A DNA stretch of 64,000 nt from Pseudo-nitzschia pungens (Eukaryota; Bacillariophyta; Bacillariophyceae; Bacillariales; Bacillariaceae). Both the position numbers and the translations under genes were made by a program. The DNA lies in assembly GCA_037355855.1 (NCBI GenBank), contig CM074758.1, positions 1,151,001 through 1,215,000 on the forward strand, given 5' to 3'. Of this stretch, positions 11,766 to 24,169 are shown in pieces (the first letter of the stretch is position 1; each line of letters opens with the position of its first letter). The notes under the pieces are model-generated. The model was not told the origin of the DNA, ran no database searches, and saw only the letters and a list, made by a program, of their open reading frames with translations.

Positions 11766-12865
11766 ACGAGTATTGAGTATGTTATTCAGGATTCAAACAC
11801 CGGTAATCTTACGGTACGGTAATTGCCAGTAAGCCTTATCGTACGTCAGATGGATGGGGCATCACAAGCTTTTTTTTTGGGAAAAAAAGACATTTCGACG
11901 TGGAATAGGAAAGGAGAAGAAGAAGAGAGTTCTTGCCTCCGGAACTTACATAGTGTAGCAAACGTGAGAATCACACACGTTATTCAATGAGTAAAGAGCA
12001 ATAAATCTCGATTCTTCCCTAGAAGAACGTAAAGAAAAAAATATTTTGGCTTTTCACATTCAACTGAAACAAAATGCCGTAATCGATGTCGGAATACCAA
12101 AGAAGGAAAGAAAAACATGTCATCTACATCAATGGACTTTGTTATAACAGAGGTACGGGTATCATATTTAAAAATGGATCAATGATTTTTTAGCTCTGTG
12201 TTTAATTTTTAAAATGTCGTAGCATTAAATAATTTAATCAAACAGTATGCACATCTACATCAAACCTTCTGTTATGCTTAAAGCTCTGATATGTTTTCAA
12301 TTCCGAATTTCCAAACTACTAGAATCTCCATCGGAAGTAAAGTCTCAAATGCCATAATTTGGAAGTTCCCAAGTCAGCATCTTCCTACTTCAAAGCGAGC
12401 AACATCACAAGAGTCAAATTGTCTGTCATAAATGACATACGGAGAAACGCATTCATGGAACTTATGCGTTAATGACATACGACAACATTCCTTATGAAAA
12501 TCGAAGCGGTTCGTCAATGCGCTCTGATTTGGACAGACTGCCCCATTTTTTGAGAGAACTTGTAGATGTCTGTCGCTTCTAGTTCACTCTCCTTTTGTGA
12601 AGAAAGTTTTTCAATTACAATACCTCACACGAAAGCTTGGAAGACGAAATTACACGACGACAGCATTCCTCTCTCTGTTGTCGCATACGGTAGAAACGTG
12701 TCGAACCTTTCTCCAAGTGTATTTATAGATTAGCTTTAAGGGTTCGTCGTCTGTGACATAGTTGATTTAATTAGTCAACCCCACTGACTCCTTCACGAAA
12801 CAGAAGAAGCATCACCAACGAACACGTGCTATCCATACCCTATTAAGAGGTAATAGCAAAGAAAT

Positions 12866-15264
12866 ATGGCCTCTTCATCTTCCCAACAAAATAAGAGCGG
12901 TAAGCATGGTTGTGGTAATTTCACTATCCAGCCAGGTAATTGCAATACATCCATGAAGAACGGTCGCGGCCTCAGCAACATGAGTATGATGAACATGTCA
13001 GGATCCGTCTCAAATAATGGAGACAAGAGCAGCAACAGCAATAAAATGACCCCGTACCAGTCCGATGTTCAACTAGGTTCACCTGTAAGTATGAGTTTGC
13101 TCCGAGTTAGAGCATTGATTAGAATACATGTATCGCTTGATTGTGTTAGACAGAACAGATTGGTACAACGCGTCTTCTGGAAGGAATGTAAATGGTTCAT
13201 TCCATCCACCTTCACTGAACAATAAGATTGGAGACATAAAATATACGACTTGGGAGAAGGAAAGGGATCGAAATTGTCTGTGGGGAGAAACAACAATACG
13301 AACACATCGGGAGGAGTCGCAAGAGGAAGGACCTGTTCTCTGAATTCCTTTGTCCACCAACTAGCTACCCGTGGATCTAGTATTATGATCCATGTAAAAC
13401 AGGATACTATTCACTTCAAATCTCCAATTCGGATCAAATCGCTCGTCTACGTCTAACCGAAGCTATTTCTTTTGTTATTCTTCCCAATCGCTTCCGATGG
13501 CCTCACTCGCTCGTCTTACAGCAAGAATACCGGAAGTATGCGGAATACGATGTCAATGTGGATCCGGAACAGGATGACAAAGCTATCGAGATTAAGCTCT
13601 GTTCGTTGTCTAGACCCCACATGATGGCGTTTCATTGCTCCTGGTGGGGATTCTTTGTTGCCTTCTTCATCTGGTTTGCCATTTCTCCCATCCTCAGCGA
13701 AATCCGGGATGATCTGAAGCTTTCCGATCAAGCTATTTGGACCTCGAGCATCACCAGTGTTGCCGGAACTATATTCATGCGTGTGGTTCTAGGTCCGGCA
13801 TGTGATAAATGGGGAGCTCGGATACCGATGGCTGTAGTATTGGTATTGTGTTCTATCCCCACTGCTTGCACCGGCTTTGTGAACTCCGGAATAGGCTTGG
13901 CACTTTTGCGATTGTTCATTGGGTGTGCAGGGGGAACATTTGTCATGTGTCAGTACTGGACGTCCCGGATGTTTGCAGCGGAGGTTGTGGGTACAGCAAA
14001 TGCTTTGGTTGGAGGATGGGGGAATCTGGGAGGAGGTGTCACACAGTTAGTGGTTGGCGCTGGTCTCTTTCCCCTCTGCAAGGTCTTCTTTGACGGGGAT
14101 GCGTCCAAGGCATGGCGCACTGTGAGCATCTTTCCAGCTGTCTTAGCTGTCTTTACGGGTGTCATGATCTACAAGATCAGCGACGATTGTCCTAAGGGGA
14201 ACTACGCCGATTTGAAGAGACACGGATCTATGCAGGAACGATCCGCCGCCTCCTTTTTCCGACAGGGTTGCTGCAACATCAATACCTGGATTCTCTTTGT
14301 TCAGTATGCCTGCTGCTTTGGAACGGAGCTAACAATGAACAATGCTGCTGCCCTTTACTTTAAGGACAAGTTTGATCTGAATACAGAAACCGCTGCTGCA
14401 TTTGCCAGCATTTTTGGATGGCTGAATATCTTTGCTCGTGGCCTCGGTGGATACTGCTCCGATTGGGCGAATGCCAATTGCGGAATGAGAGGCCGACTTT
14501 GGGTCCAGACCGTTTGTTTAGTCGCTGAAGGCGCCCTTGTCTTAGTCTTTGCACAAACCCAATCCCTGGTTTCCGCTATTCTGGTGATGGTCTTCTTTTC
14601 GCTCTTTGTACAAGCAGCCGAAGGGTCCACGTATGGAATTGTCCCATACGTTGATCCTCCCTCAACAGGTGCTATTGCCGGAATTGTTGGTGCTGGTGGT
14701 AACACTGGTGCGGTTTGCTTTAGCATTGGGTTCCGACAACTTGACTACAAGAATGCCTTTGCAATCATGGGCTTTGCAGCGCTTGCTGCCGCATTCTTTT
14801 CGATGTTTATTCTAATCAAGGGTCATGCCGGGATGTTTTGCGGAAAGGACGAATACCATCAACAAACGTTTTCCGAAGAACTTGTCACGCCATACAACCT
14901 TCAGAGACGAAAGAAGCCCAATGGCAACCTAGTATTTGCACCTTGCCATCAAAATGACTTGGATTCATCCTCCTCGTCATCGGGATCCTCCAACAGTGGA
15001 GGGGATGACGAAGTGCACGAACTCGATCAGCAACGACATTCCACCACATCTTCATCGTCTTCGAGTTCCAGTGATCGAGCTTCTGGAATCCAAGATTTTG
15101 GAATGATACCGATACTTGAAGAAGAAGACGACGATGAGGATGAAAATACCAGTGTTGTTGACGAAACAACTGAGGACCCTCAAGAATCCAGCGACGAAGT
15201 GGAAGGACAAACCGAAGATTCGCAGGGAAATGACATGAAACCCGAGGGCGATGAAAAGCCCTAA
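12866..15264 (+). CDS. NRT2: nitrate transporter, NRT2/NNP family of the MFS
   Basis: Exons at 12866-13084 and 13522-15264 are joined across a 437-base intron (GTAAGT...TTACAG) at phase 0, giving 653 residues. The product should be a 12-helix plasma-membrane high-affinity nitrate/nitrite symporter. The core starts QEYRKYAEYDVNVDPEQDDK and IEIKLCSLSRPHMMAFH, as in algal NRT2. The first nitrate signature, GGWGNLGGGVTQ, lies near residue 235. The second, GIVGAGGNTGAVCF, lies near residue 460. The cytosolic C-terminus, about 140 residues, is Ser-, Asp- and Glu-rich and unusually acidic. The first 73 residues are polar and rich in Ser, Asn and Met, with no ordered motif. NRT2 genes are usually nitrate-induced and ammonium-repressed, but no regulatory site is recognised here. 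Assignment to the family is firm; transport affinity is not determined. Confidence 0.92.
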
Positions 15265-17377
15265 GGTGGAGACAAAAGACCAATCGAAAAGTTCAGCCAC
15301 GGCATTGCCGACTGCTAGCATCATCACCACTCAGCTCTGAACGGAAGGAATCCAACCCCTTTCTACTCCTATTCCATGACTGTACAATAGCATCCTTTTA
15401 TCCTGTGTTGAAGAAGAGTCTGCAACGCAACCATTTTTAATTCGACAACACTGGTGCCGTTTGGAATTCCATTTTTTGAATCTATAATTTACATACACAT
15501 AGTAGAGCAACAATTTTTCAGGTTTTGGTAATATGGATGTAATGAAAATGCCACTTAGGCCGAATTTCACTTCAATGAAGAGAGAAGTGCTGTATCTGGT
15601 GCACCTGATTTCAATTCATGGGTACATTTCTTGCACCAGTGTTCATCGCCGGTACTTGTACTATTATTTCTTCATAAGACCCGGCCGAAAATCATACAAA
15701 ACGACTGCGTTTTGTCCGTTCGTTTGAACTGCGTTGGAATACAAGGTTAGAATCTTTGAAACTGTTGGAAGTCATCAACAGCATCGATAAAATAATAAGT
15801 CATAATGTAGCTCATGCTGCTTGTCCGAAGCGAACTTGACCTATGATGCTAGGAAATGGATGAATAATAAAACACTGTGTGTATGTGTAACTTCTAACAC
15901 ACGAGGATCTCTAACGAAGCTAAGATGGATGCGATTCGTCGACTTCGGCGTCTTGAGTTTACTGGCTTTTTCCAATCATTGAAGAAGTGAGAATAGACTA
16001 GAGCCAAATATCTTAATGCGTTTCTGTGAGAAATGAAAATGTTCATGTGTCAGACAGACAAGCAAATACAATCATCAGCAATGACAACAAGGAGAATATA
16101 CCAAGGGAAGCATTATACGTTTCTGTGAGAAATGAAAATGTTTATGTGTCGGACAAACAAGCAAACCAGCGGTGTAAAATTCCCAAATGAGGATACATGG
16201 TGACGCAAAGGTGGAGGTGGGGTGTACCTCTAGTTAGAATGTTGTATAAGAAGCTCAGTAGGTCCAATTGTCTCCATCGTGTGACGATCTCTATTTTTAT
16301 CTAAATGGTACACTTCGATTGTATGTCAATCATGAATGTTTTGTCGTCTATTCTTTCATGCGATAGATGTGTGTGAAGCGTGGTAATACGATGTATGCAT
16401 CATTTTCATCACTGTCTCTGCTCTTAACCATGACGAAAGCAAATCGTCGCTAACGGCTGCACATTTTCTGTGATATGAAAGAACTTGAATGATTCGTAAA
16501 CGATGAGTCTGTGGTTGTCACACGAGTAGCATTGCAAGAACCACAGTTCAAGCTCGAAGATGATGGGCCTCTAGGTCCCCATGCATTCGACGCAAAAATA
16601 ACATTATTTGGCACCGTTATTTTCAGGTCCCTTAGGTGGCGACAACTGATACTGATAGCAAGTTGAAAATGCTCTTCTCCGACTTGAGATTTTCCCGTGA
16701 TTTGTCGGAGACGTAGAATATCTAATCCCTTGCGTTTATATTCTAATGTTGATTCTTCTTTTTCTGTTTCACTCCAACTGTACAACAACTATCCTGTTTA
16801 CAGTATAAAGTTCTACAGTTATGACGGGATACGGTAGCATTCAACGGTGTTAATGTAGATACGAAAGGTTTCATACTCAACCAAAGATGGAAGTCCGAGT
16901 GTGTAAAAAAAGTCGGCAGATGGAATTCCATTCATTCACGGTAATTACCAGCACCTCACAAATTGGCAAATGGGAATCAATGCCATTTAGTCGATAATTG
17001 TCTTACGGATGGAAGATAGTCCACGGATCTCTTTTGTCCACTCCGAGTTTTCGTACTTAGTTGAAAATGATCTAAGCCCGTATCATGCATCCTTCTTCAT
17101 TCTAGCTGCGATATTCTACGGCGCACCTTTGGAGCCAACACTTATTACCTCTCCCGTCAGTCGTGGATCGAGGTCTTGGTCGTTTCTCGCTGATTCCGAT
17201 GGTGAGAGATTTTTTTCTCTTTATCTCACCAATTCACAGCAATCCAATCTGATCGCATCGGCAATTTGACCGATAGAACCATGACGCGAGACCAAACGAT
17301 TAGTTTGTATAGTTCATATTCATACTTTTGAAAAATTAATCGACTGAGCTAGTATTCGACGAAATTAAATTTGCTTC
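15265..17377. other. intergenic, no supported gene
   Basis: Two kilobases downstream of the nitrate transporter contain only short unrecognised frames, for example 17009-17269 plus and 16450-16788 minus. A 48-bp direct repeat occupies 16019-16066 and 16118-16165. Confidence 0.45.
16019..16165. repeat. 48-bp direct repeat, two copies
   Basis: Copies at 16019-16066 and 16118-16165 share CGTTTCTGTGAGAAATGAAA and the segment AACAAGCAAA or CAGACAAGCAAA near the end. They differ at about three positions and are spaced 99 bases start to start. Confidence 0.85.
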
Positions 17378-17953
17378 ATGTCGTTCGAGATACTGGATTG
17401 GTTTGGATACAACATTACATGTTCTGTGGCTTTTCAAGATGTCGAATGCCACATTGACGGCGCAGAGGAATACCGGTGGTTTGGAACTGTCGCTTCCCCT
17501 GATCGCTTTCGAAGTATGCTAGTTCCGATCATCCTAAATATGCTATTTCGCAAACTGAAAACGTCGAACAACACTATCCCATGCATAGCGTCAACGATGA
17601 GAAATATTCCGAAGGTACTCGCCGGAATGCTCTACATGGTCATATGGTTCGACAAACAGAAAGAAGTAGCTTTTATGTTGCTAGGTTCACATTACAGCGA
17701 TGGGCATGCCGATTGGATTAAGTGGGTCGCGAACATGTTTACAGGGTGGCACTGCTGCAATCGAATATTGAAGTGGGCACTATCTTTCAGGTGGAAGAAG
17801 TTTACTTTGTTCCTGTGTTTCGTTCTTGCAATTTTATTTGTGACAGTAGAAAGTGATGCTGACAACCTACACAATGGCATCAGCATTCGAACCAACGACT
17901 TTTACAAAAACACAGCAACTCGAATTATTTCTGAAAAGCTATTTTTAAAATAA
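17378..17953 (+). CDS. unrecognised 191-residue ORF with one hydrophobic segment
   Basis: An ATG-initiated frame has no family resemblance that I can name. It has a likely membrane helix near residues 140-160 (KKFTLFLCFVLAILFVTVES) and a Cys/Trp-rich stretch before it. It converges on the cyclase gene and stops only 23 bases from the latter's 3' end. Length alone does not rule out chance in this AT-rich region, so it is kept as a weak hypothetical gene. Confidence 0.2.
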   Translation: MSFEILDWFGYNITCSVAFQDVECHIDGAEEYRWFGTVASPDRFRSMLVPIILNMLFRKLKTSNNTIPCIASTMRNIPKVLAGMLYMVIWFDKQKEVAFMLLGSHYSDGHADWIKWVANMFTGWHCCNRILKWALSFRWKKFTLFLCFVLAILFVTVESDADNLHNGISIRTNDFYKNTATRIISEKLFLK

Positions 17954-17976
17954 TCAATCCACACTGCTTGGTACTT

Positions 17977-20900
17977 CTATTTGCTCATAAGAGGATGCCA
18001 CCCATCCCAATCATTCGGTGACTTGCCTCCCTTCGACTTCATAAAGTTGATGAGATACCGGCAGGGTGGATCAGAAATATCGTTATTGAGATAAAACGCA
18101 TTACGATCTGGGTGATCGGTTTCTGTTCCGCCATCGCGAAACACGTCGTGGTCATCGCCTTTGCTAAGTGCTGTATGTACCATGATCTTGTTCGCTTTCT
18201 CTAAGTGTTGGATAGCAATGGACCAATTCCCCTCATAATACTGCTTCATTCCTTCCCGAAACTCGACTTCAAAGTCCTGCGTAATGTGGTGTCGCATGGC
18301 CTTTAAATCTGGATCGTCGTTCCAAATACTGGGTTCGTAATTCATAGCTTGGTGATCAGCCTGCTCGTCCGAGACGCTATGGACAGAAAAGTTCGTACCC
18401 TTTGATCGAGCGTCGTAGGTGTAGATCTTTTGGATTGTGGAACTTCCCTTGACAGTCACCCGGTCGACATTCCTGAATTTGTTCTTTCCGGACTCGCTCA
18501 ACAGCTCCTGAACGGCCTGACTGACGAGAATGGTCACTCCATACTGTTTGCAGGCACTCATCATGCGGGAGGCCATGTTGACGTGGGGTGACAAGTATGT
18601 TGCATCGATTTTGTATTCGCTTCCAACAGCTCCCTCAACTGCCCACCCGGCGTCCATTCCAAAGATCATGTCGACCGACCAAGTACCATCGATCCCTCCC
18701 CGGAGGCGGAAATCTCGCGACCAAGCCCTCAGCTGTGTGTCACGGTGGACACCGGCAAAGGATTTCAGCATCGCAATCACGGCACGATCAGCAAAGGCCG
18801 AAATTCCTGGGATTTGCTTAAGTGGCAATCGCATGGCCTCCGCCATGGCCTTCATAGCCACGTCTTTTTCCCCGTGAAGTTTCCTTTGCAATCCCGTAAC
18901 AAAACTCGGAGCCGTCCGAGACGAATGGTTGCTCTTGCGTTGGTGGTGAAAAGGCCGTGGTAAGCTCGAGCTTTGGCGAGCATCAGCGGCAGAAAGCAAG
19001 TCCGAGACACGTTGTTGCTGCTGTAAATTGTCGATTCTGTTTCTGTGACTGCCATTTGCCTTTTTGGTGCCATTGGCGGTGGAAAAAACGACACGCGTCG
19101 CTTCCTCGAGTTTTTCTACGACCTCCCGGACGAATCCGATTTTAAACACGAAGAAAAAGGAGGCACCTAGATTTTTGTTGCACTGTCCAGAGTCTCCCAG
19201 TGCCCATCGGTAGACGTCTCCGTGCACAACATCTGCCACGTCGTTGATCAAAATCATTATGTCCCCGCCCAGACTTTTCAGAGCGTGGTCGAAGTCTTTG
19301 ATTTTGGCAAAGGCAAAGAGAGCGAAGACGTTTTTTCCGGGAACGGTGGGATTAAAGACATTAAAATCGCCGTTGCGAACTGCCAGGTTCGTCGAAATGA
19401 TGTCTGCACCGGCGACTCCCCAGCACTTCCGGAGCAAATTGGCAATCTTCGAGACGGCCGTTACCAGTTGCTCGGTCTCGTACGTGCTTCCCATGGTTGT
19501 ATCATCGTCTTCGCCATCGTTGTTGCCGTTGCGATGGACGTTTCGTGGAACGTACCACCCTTATCACTGCGCAGTTCCTCGTCGCTGTCGACCGAATCGG
19601 ATGACCGCGTGCTGCCATTTTTGCGGGGGGTAACCATCGGTTCGGTCCCTTCCATCGGCACGAGCGGATTGGTAGCGTAGCGCTCAACGATACGTAGCAT
19701 GCTACGCAAGGATCGCAGCACCAGGCGGATGGTATCTCGCCTCAATAAATTCACATAGGCAATGATGAGGGTCAGCAACAAAAGCTGCAAGATCAGGGAA
19801 TACTTGGCGCCGTTCGCAATGGTCTCCGACTCGTTGTACAGAGCGGAAACGCCCCAGGTATCGTTGTGGTCCAAATCCCGGTACGTCACAATGCTTCCGG
19901 GGGAAATGCCCGTGCTCCGGAGACGATTCGCAATGGTTCCAACGATGCATCCGGATTTCGGAACGAGAGCATTCCCCTGCTCTGTTTCCGAGGGCAAAGC
20001 CCATTCGGGGCATTTCTCGCTCAACGCAAAGGTCAGCGTTCCAACCGTAGTATTTTGGAATTGCTCGGCGCATCGTGCCGGTCGAATCGTGAGGCCAATC
20101 AGGAACCGAGACACGGAGGAAATCGTTCCTTTGGGTTGAGGATCGTGGAATCGAAACCGAACACTCGAGGTTTTGGTCCAGGCTTCCACCGAATCCAAAA
20201 GGTACTCGCAGCCTAGCGTTTCCTCTATGGATGCGGATGCGGATGCGGATGAAATGTCTGTTTTGTTCCCCAACCACCGGCTGCCACCGCTCTGGATGTT
20301 GATCGCTTGGAGCAACTGGATCAGTTCTTGCCCGGAGGGATCTATCACCGTTTCTTGGTCCAACAAAAAGAGCACCGGGAAAAAGGCCGTCAAGCAGCAG
20401 AAAAGAAACAACGTTCGATGAGAATTGACGGTCATGAGTGCCGTTTCGATGTGCGATGCCATGGCTTCGTTTCGTCTGTCGCCCTTCGCCGGAGGGTGCC
20501 GCACGGACCGCGGCCCGTGTCGATATCGCTGGATCGACGGCGACGAGGGGTTGGCGTCGTTCTCCGGTCGGTCTCCGTTCCCTCCGTACTCGATCGCGCG
20601 CTCCGACCGAGTGGACGATTGCGAAAGGGGAGGACCGAACCGCGGCTGTTGGTGGAGGTGCGGATCCGGACGATTCCCAAAGACGTGGTGCTCGTGTCCA
20701 AAGGCGCGTTCGAGCCAGGCGTTGCGCCAGTGCCGGACCAGTCCAAACACACGAAAGCGGCGAACCCCGTACCGCACGCGTCCGTAGAATGCGTTGCCGA
20801 CCGTCGGTCCCGCGACGAAGGAGAGGTAGGATTCCCAGCAGTCCATGGGCAAGCGACAGGATTGATCCGGGCACGATCCGGAAACCGAGGCAGCGTTCGA

Positions 20901-21980
20901 CCTGGCACGCAGCACGAGGCACAAGACCTCCGGCAACCACAACGCGAGCGAAATGGATTCGATGCACAAATGGATCCCCCCCAGGTATCGTGCCGTCGAC
21001 GGAGACCAGGCGTCCTCGGATCGGATCAACCACTGCCATCGGTCGGGTCGCACAAAGATTTCCACCATCAGTTCCAGCACCAGCACCGTCCATATCCCCA
21101 GATTGATCCATGCCAGTGCCCGTCCCCACGACGACGACGCCGAAAGCGACGAACTCTCCGCGGCCCATGCGAAAGCGTCCGTTGCCAAGGCGTACCAGAG
21201 CGAGGCCATCCAGAGTCCGTGGACGGTTTTGATTCGAAACCGAATCGTGTAGGGATCCTCTCCGTGCAGGAATTGTGTTGCGTGGAGGATCGGGGTCGGG
21301 ACCCCGGCCTTGCGATCGTCACTCTCATCGTCCTCTCGCGAACCGCGGAACCAACGGCGCAAACCGCGGGCCACGGATCGATGGTCGTTGTCGTCGTTTT
21401 CGTCGTTTTCGTAGTCGTCATCTCTGCCCCCCCTTTTCTTCCCTTGATGACGACGGCTGAGACCATCGTATACGTCAAAGTCACTGTTTTTCCGGTTGTT
21501 CCAGCTGCGGTCCTCCAAGCGTGGGGCAACCGCCTTTCTTTGATTCCCGGAACGCCATCGCAGCTGTCGATCCTCTTCCTCGAGGATCTGTAACGCGTGA
21601 TTCCCCTCGTCGTTGCCGAGGACCTCCCGGGTTGGGGGCGCGGCAAACTCGCCGGAGTTGTTGTTGTTGTTGTTGTTGTTGTTGTCGTGTTTGCCTTGCA
21701 ATTCGACGCTCTCGACTCCGGAAAAGGAGGACGGGACTGTTTCCATGATCCCGGCATGATTGATCGTCCGGCCTGTCGCGTTGGGTTTGGACGATTTGCG
21801 TCTCGAGGGGGCCGAGGCCGAGGCTGTATTTGTACCTGTAGCTGTAGCTGTACCCGTCCGTGCAGCTGTACCACCGGTACCATTCGACACAGTGGATGAC
21901 GACAACGAAGAACCCTCCTGGGAGGATCTCGGAAAGGCTCCTCCTCCATTGCCTCCGTCACTAAGGCTACCGCTGCTCAT
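17977..21980 (-). CDS. membrane-bound class III nucleotide cyclase-like protein, channel-like N-terminus
   Basis: Reading on the minus strand from the ATG at 21980, exons 21980-19556 and 19508-17977 can be joined. The joint is a 47-base GT-AG intron (19555-19509), giving 1318 residues. The N-terminal 240 residues are disordered and include a poly-Asn run. Residues about 250-420 hold four hydrophobic segments, the last followed by the Arg-rich RYGVRRFRVFGLVRHW, like a voltage-sensor S4. Helices near 523-541 and 727-745 bracket a loop of about 185 residues. The cyclase domain (about 815-1180) starts YETEQLVTAVSKIANLL and includes GSEYKIDATYLSP and NMASR. The transition-state Asn/Arg and the Lys/Asp pair near adenine are present. 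The positions of both metal-binding Asp are Lys (about 877) and Ala (about 924). The ending DPPCRYLINFMKSKGG matches algal homologues. It may be a pseudo-cyclase or a dimer partner. A frameshift instead of the tiny intron is possible. Confidence 0.82.
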
Positions 21981-22796
21981 GTTATTGCTGCATGGATTGC
22001 CTCTCGTCGCGTCGCGTTTCGTTGCGTTGGGGTGGGTAGGTTGGCTCCAATGTCTACTCGCTGCGCACGGTATTGCGGATGGGATCAATTTTCGTTGCTT
22101 CTTTGGCACCAACTGGAGAGTGGAGAAGGGTGACAAAAATATTTGTCGGTCGGATGTTCGGTGTTTGGAATCTCAATCACTCATGTCAAAAAAACAAAGA
22201 AGGCTCAAGAATTGTCGGGTAAGATTAAGTGACAAACGAGTGCGTACAAGTAGGTGTTGTTAGTTGTTAGGTAAATAGTACAAGAAGAAGTAATTCTTCT
22301 ATTTTTTATTCTTACCAGGAGATTGAATACGGTTTTACACATAACGTAATATTATGACCATACTAAAATTGGTAAGCTGTTGAGTATGTTGTGAAAACTA
22401 ATAACAAACAAAATACAGCATATTATCACAAAGATGCTCCGTCGGTAATTATGTGATTGTCATCATTTTTTGTTCCTTTGTTCGTGAAAAATTATGGTCA
22501 AAAGACATGATGTAATGGCACGTCAAAACAGAAAGTACTTAAGGAAAATCTTCCGAATTCAACAATCATACCGGTACTACCATTACAATGCCGGAAAGAA
22601 AGCACGCTTTCATTGAAGTTTCATTGTTGTCGTTGGGATGGTTGATTTTGATTGAGATTGATCTTTTCTTGTTCTTGAATTCATACTACTACGATAGATA
22701 CCGTAACGTACCGAGCGGACACAAACAATACAACAGCGGGGCTCGTTGAAAAAGCAGCGATGCATGCCAATAGTAACTACCAAATACCATGCCATT

Positions 22797-22985
22797 GTGG
22801 CTACTACTACTACTACTATGCTGTATTACTAGTAGTAGTAGTAATAATAATACTAGTACTAGTAGTAGAAATAGTAGAAGCTCCTGGTCCTGCTACTACT
22901 ACTAGTACTAGTAGATGCAAAACATGGCTGCAAAACTAGTACTAGTACTACTAGTACTAGTACTACTAGTAGGAGTAGTAGAAAA
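22797..22985. repeat. ACT/AGT self-complementary trinucleotide tract
   Basis: ACT runs alternate with AGT runs, making many nested ACTAGT palindromes that could fold into hairpins. A second, shorter tract lies at 23125-23210. Similar ones lie at 9820-9856, 25660-25685 and 31683-31960. Confidence 0.8.
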
Positions 22986-24130
22986 AAGAAAGCACCATGA
23001 TCGCTTCTTGGACAGCAAGGACACCACCAGTACACCATCAGCACACAATTGCATGTATTGTTGATGATTGAATTTGAGAGAGTTCAGAGCTACACCAGAG
23101 CACGTCCTTGGTCGTCCAGTAGTAGACTAGACTACTACTAGTACTAGAGTACCCTGTGCAAAGTAGCTACCTACTACTACTACTAGTAGTAGTAGTCGTC
23201 GTTCTGTTGCATTTGAATTGAGCAACGTGATGATCAAGAAGCAAGCTCCAATGGCATCATGCTGGAATTGCTTCTTGTACGTTTTGTTGTTGACATCGTC
23301 TGATTGTACTACGAGTATCTGGTAACCTTAACCTTACTTGTTGTATGATCACAACGGTTGAGGAAACGGACGGAGTCGTCGAAAATGGAACCGATCCAAT
23401 TTCCGACCTCGATACAAGTAACCTTAAAATTACTAATTACCTGTACCGGTAGGTAAGGTTATTATCATCTTCTCGAATCCCAACATACATCTACGATCAA
23501 TGCTGACGTTTGATTGGTGGATGAGCACCTACCGGTACCGTACATACCGCCGTTCAATCTGGTAGTGGTTCATCCTTCTCTTCATCGCTGAATTCTCATT
23601 TCTCATAAGGTTTACTGGTAGTAATATTATTCTTCAGACTGACTCAATCGATCTGAAAAGAGGACCAGCATTTTCATTCCCTTTCGTTTTTCTCCGAGTT
23701 TCTCGTGGGGTTCGATTGATGATTGATGATTGATGATTGATTGTTGATTCAGACTGACTCGACTCGTGGCTCTGTCAGCCACGAACCGAAAAGTTTCGAC
23801 GAGAAACGATCGAAAATAATGGAAAAGGAACAATCTGCAATCTGCTCGTGTCCGAACAACCGCAAACCCCAACCGTGAACACTGAAGCGGTGAATATTAC
23901 TAGTAAAATAAAGTAAGGTTACTTTGTGGATCTTACCTACTCGTACGGGTAATATACCTTTACTACGACATTACCTACCGCATCATTTCTCGCAATTACA
24001 TCTCGTCCTCGCGGTGCATCAATCCCCCGACACTCGACTCTGATACTCACCGAAAGTTCGTTAACCTACCCAAACACGCATCCCACAGCATCTTGCCTCG
24101 AATCGGTTCCGTGATCCAAGCAAACACTAT

Positions 24131-24156
24131 TACTACTACTACTACTACTACTACTA
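24131..24156. repeat. (ACT)n microsatellite
   Basis: About eight ACT units end 14 bases before the GrpE start codon, so they lie in its presumed 5' untranslated region. Confidence 0.85.
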
Positions 24157-24169
24157 TACCACCCGAACA

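Larger units (their letters stand above)
9363..12865. other. 3.5-kb AT-rich intergenic region with foldback elements
   Basis: No credible gene is visible here. The region holds two 93-bp foldback elements (10391-10483 and 11673-11765) and a 32-bp tandem duplication at 10945-11008. It also has a short ACTAGT-rich palindromic tract near 9820-9856 and a copy of the dispersed 10-mer GTAAGGTTAC at 10383-10392. The 3' part probably contains the promoter of the nitrate transporter, but no specific site can be named. Confidence 0.5.
21981..24169. other. intergenic between divergent cyclase and GrpE genes
   Basis: This region should contain both promoters. The cyclase reading frame stays open to 22136 without an ATG, so the first real ATG at 21980 was chosen. 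The middle (22797-22985 and 23125-23210) is dominated by ACTAGT-type trinucleotide palindromes. A copy of GTAAGGTTAC lies at 23913-23922. No gene is seen. Confidence 0.5.

Noticed and set aside
17009..17269. 86-codon frame upstream of the weak 191-residue ORF
   Set aside because: Short, unrecognised, and in AT-rich spacer; no splice joint to the next frame could be defended.
20307..21593. 428-codon plus-strand frame, and a 488-codon alternative minus frame at 19702-21168
   Set aside because: Both overlap the cyclase gene, are Arg/Pro-rich, and lack domains, while the chosen frame shows membrane helices that lead into the cyclase domain.
21981..22137. Possible upstream start for the cyclase at 22136
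   Set aside because: The frame is open but begins with TTG; the first in-frame ATG is at 21980.
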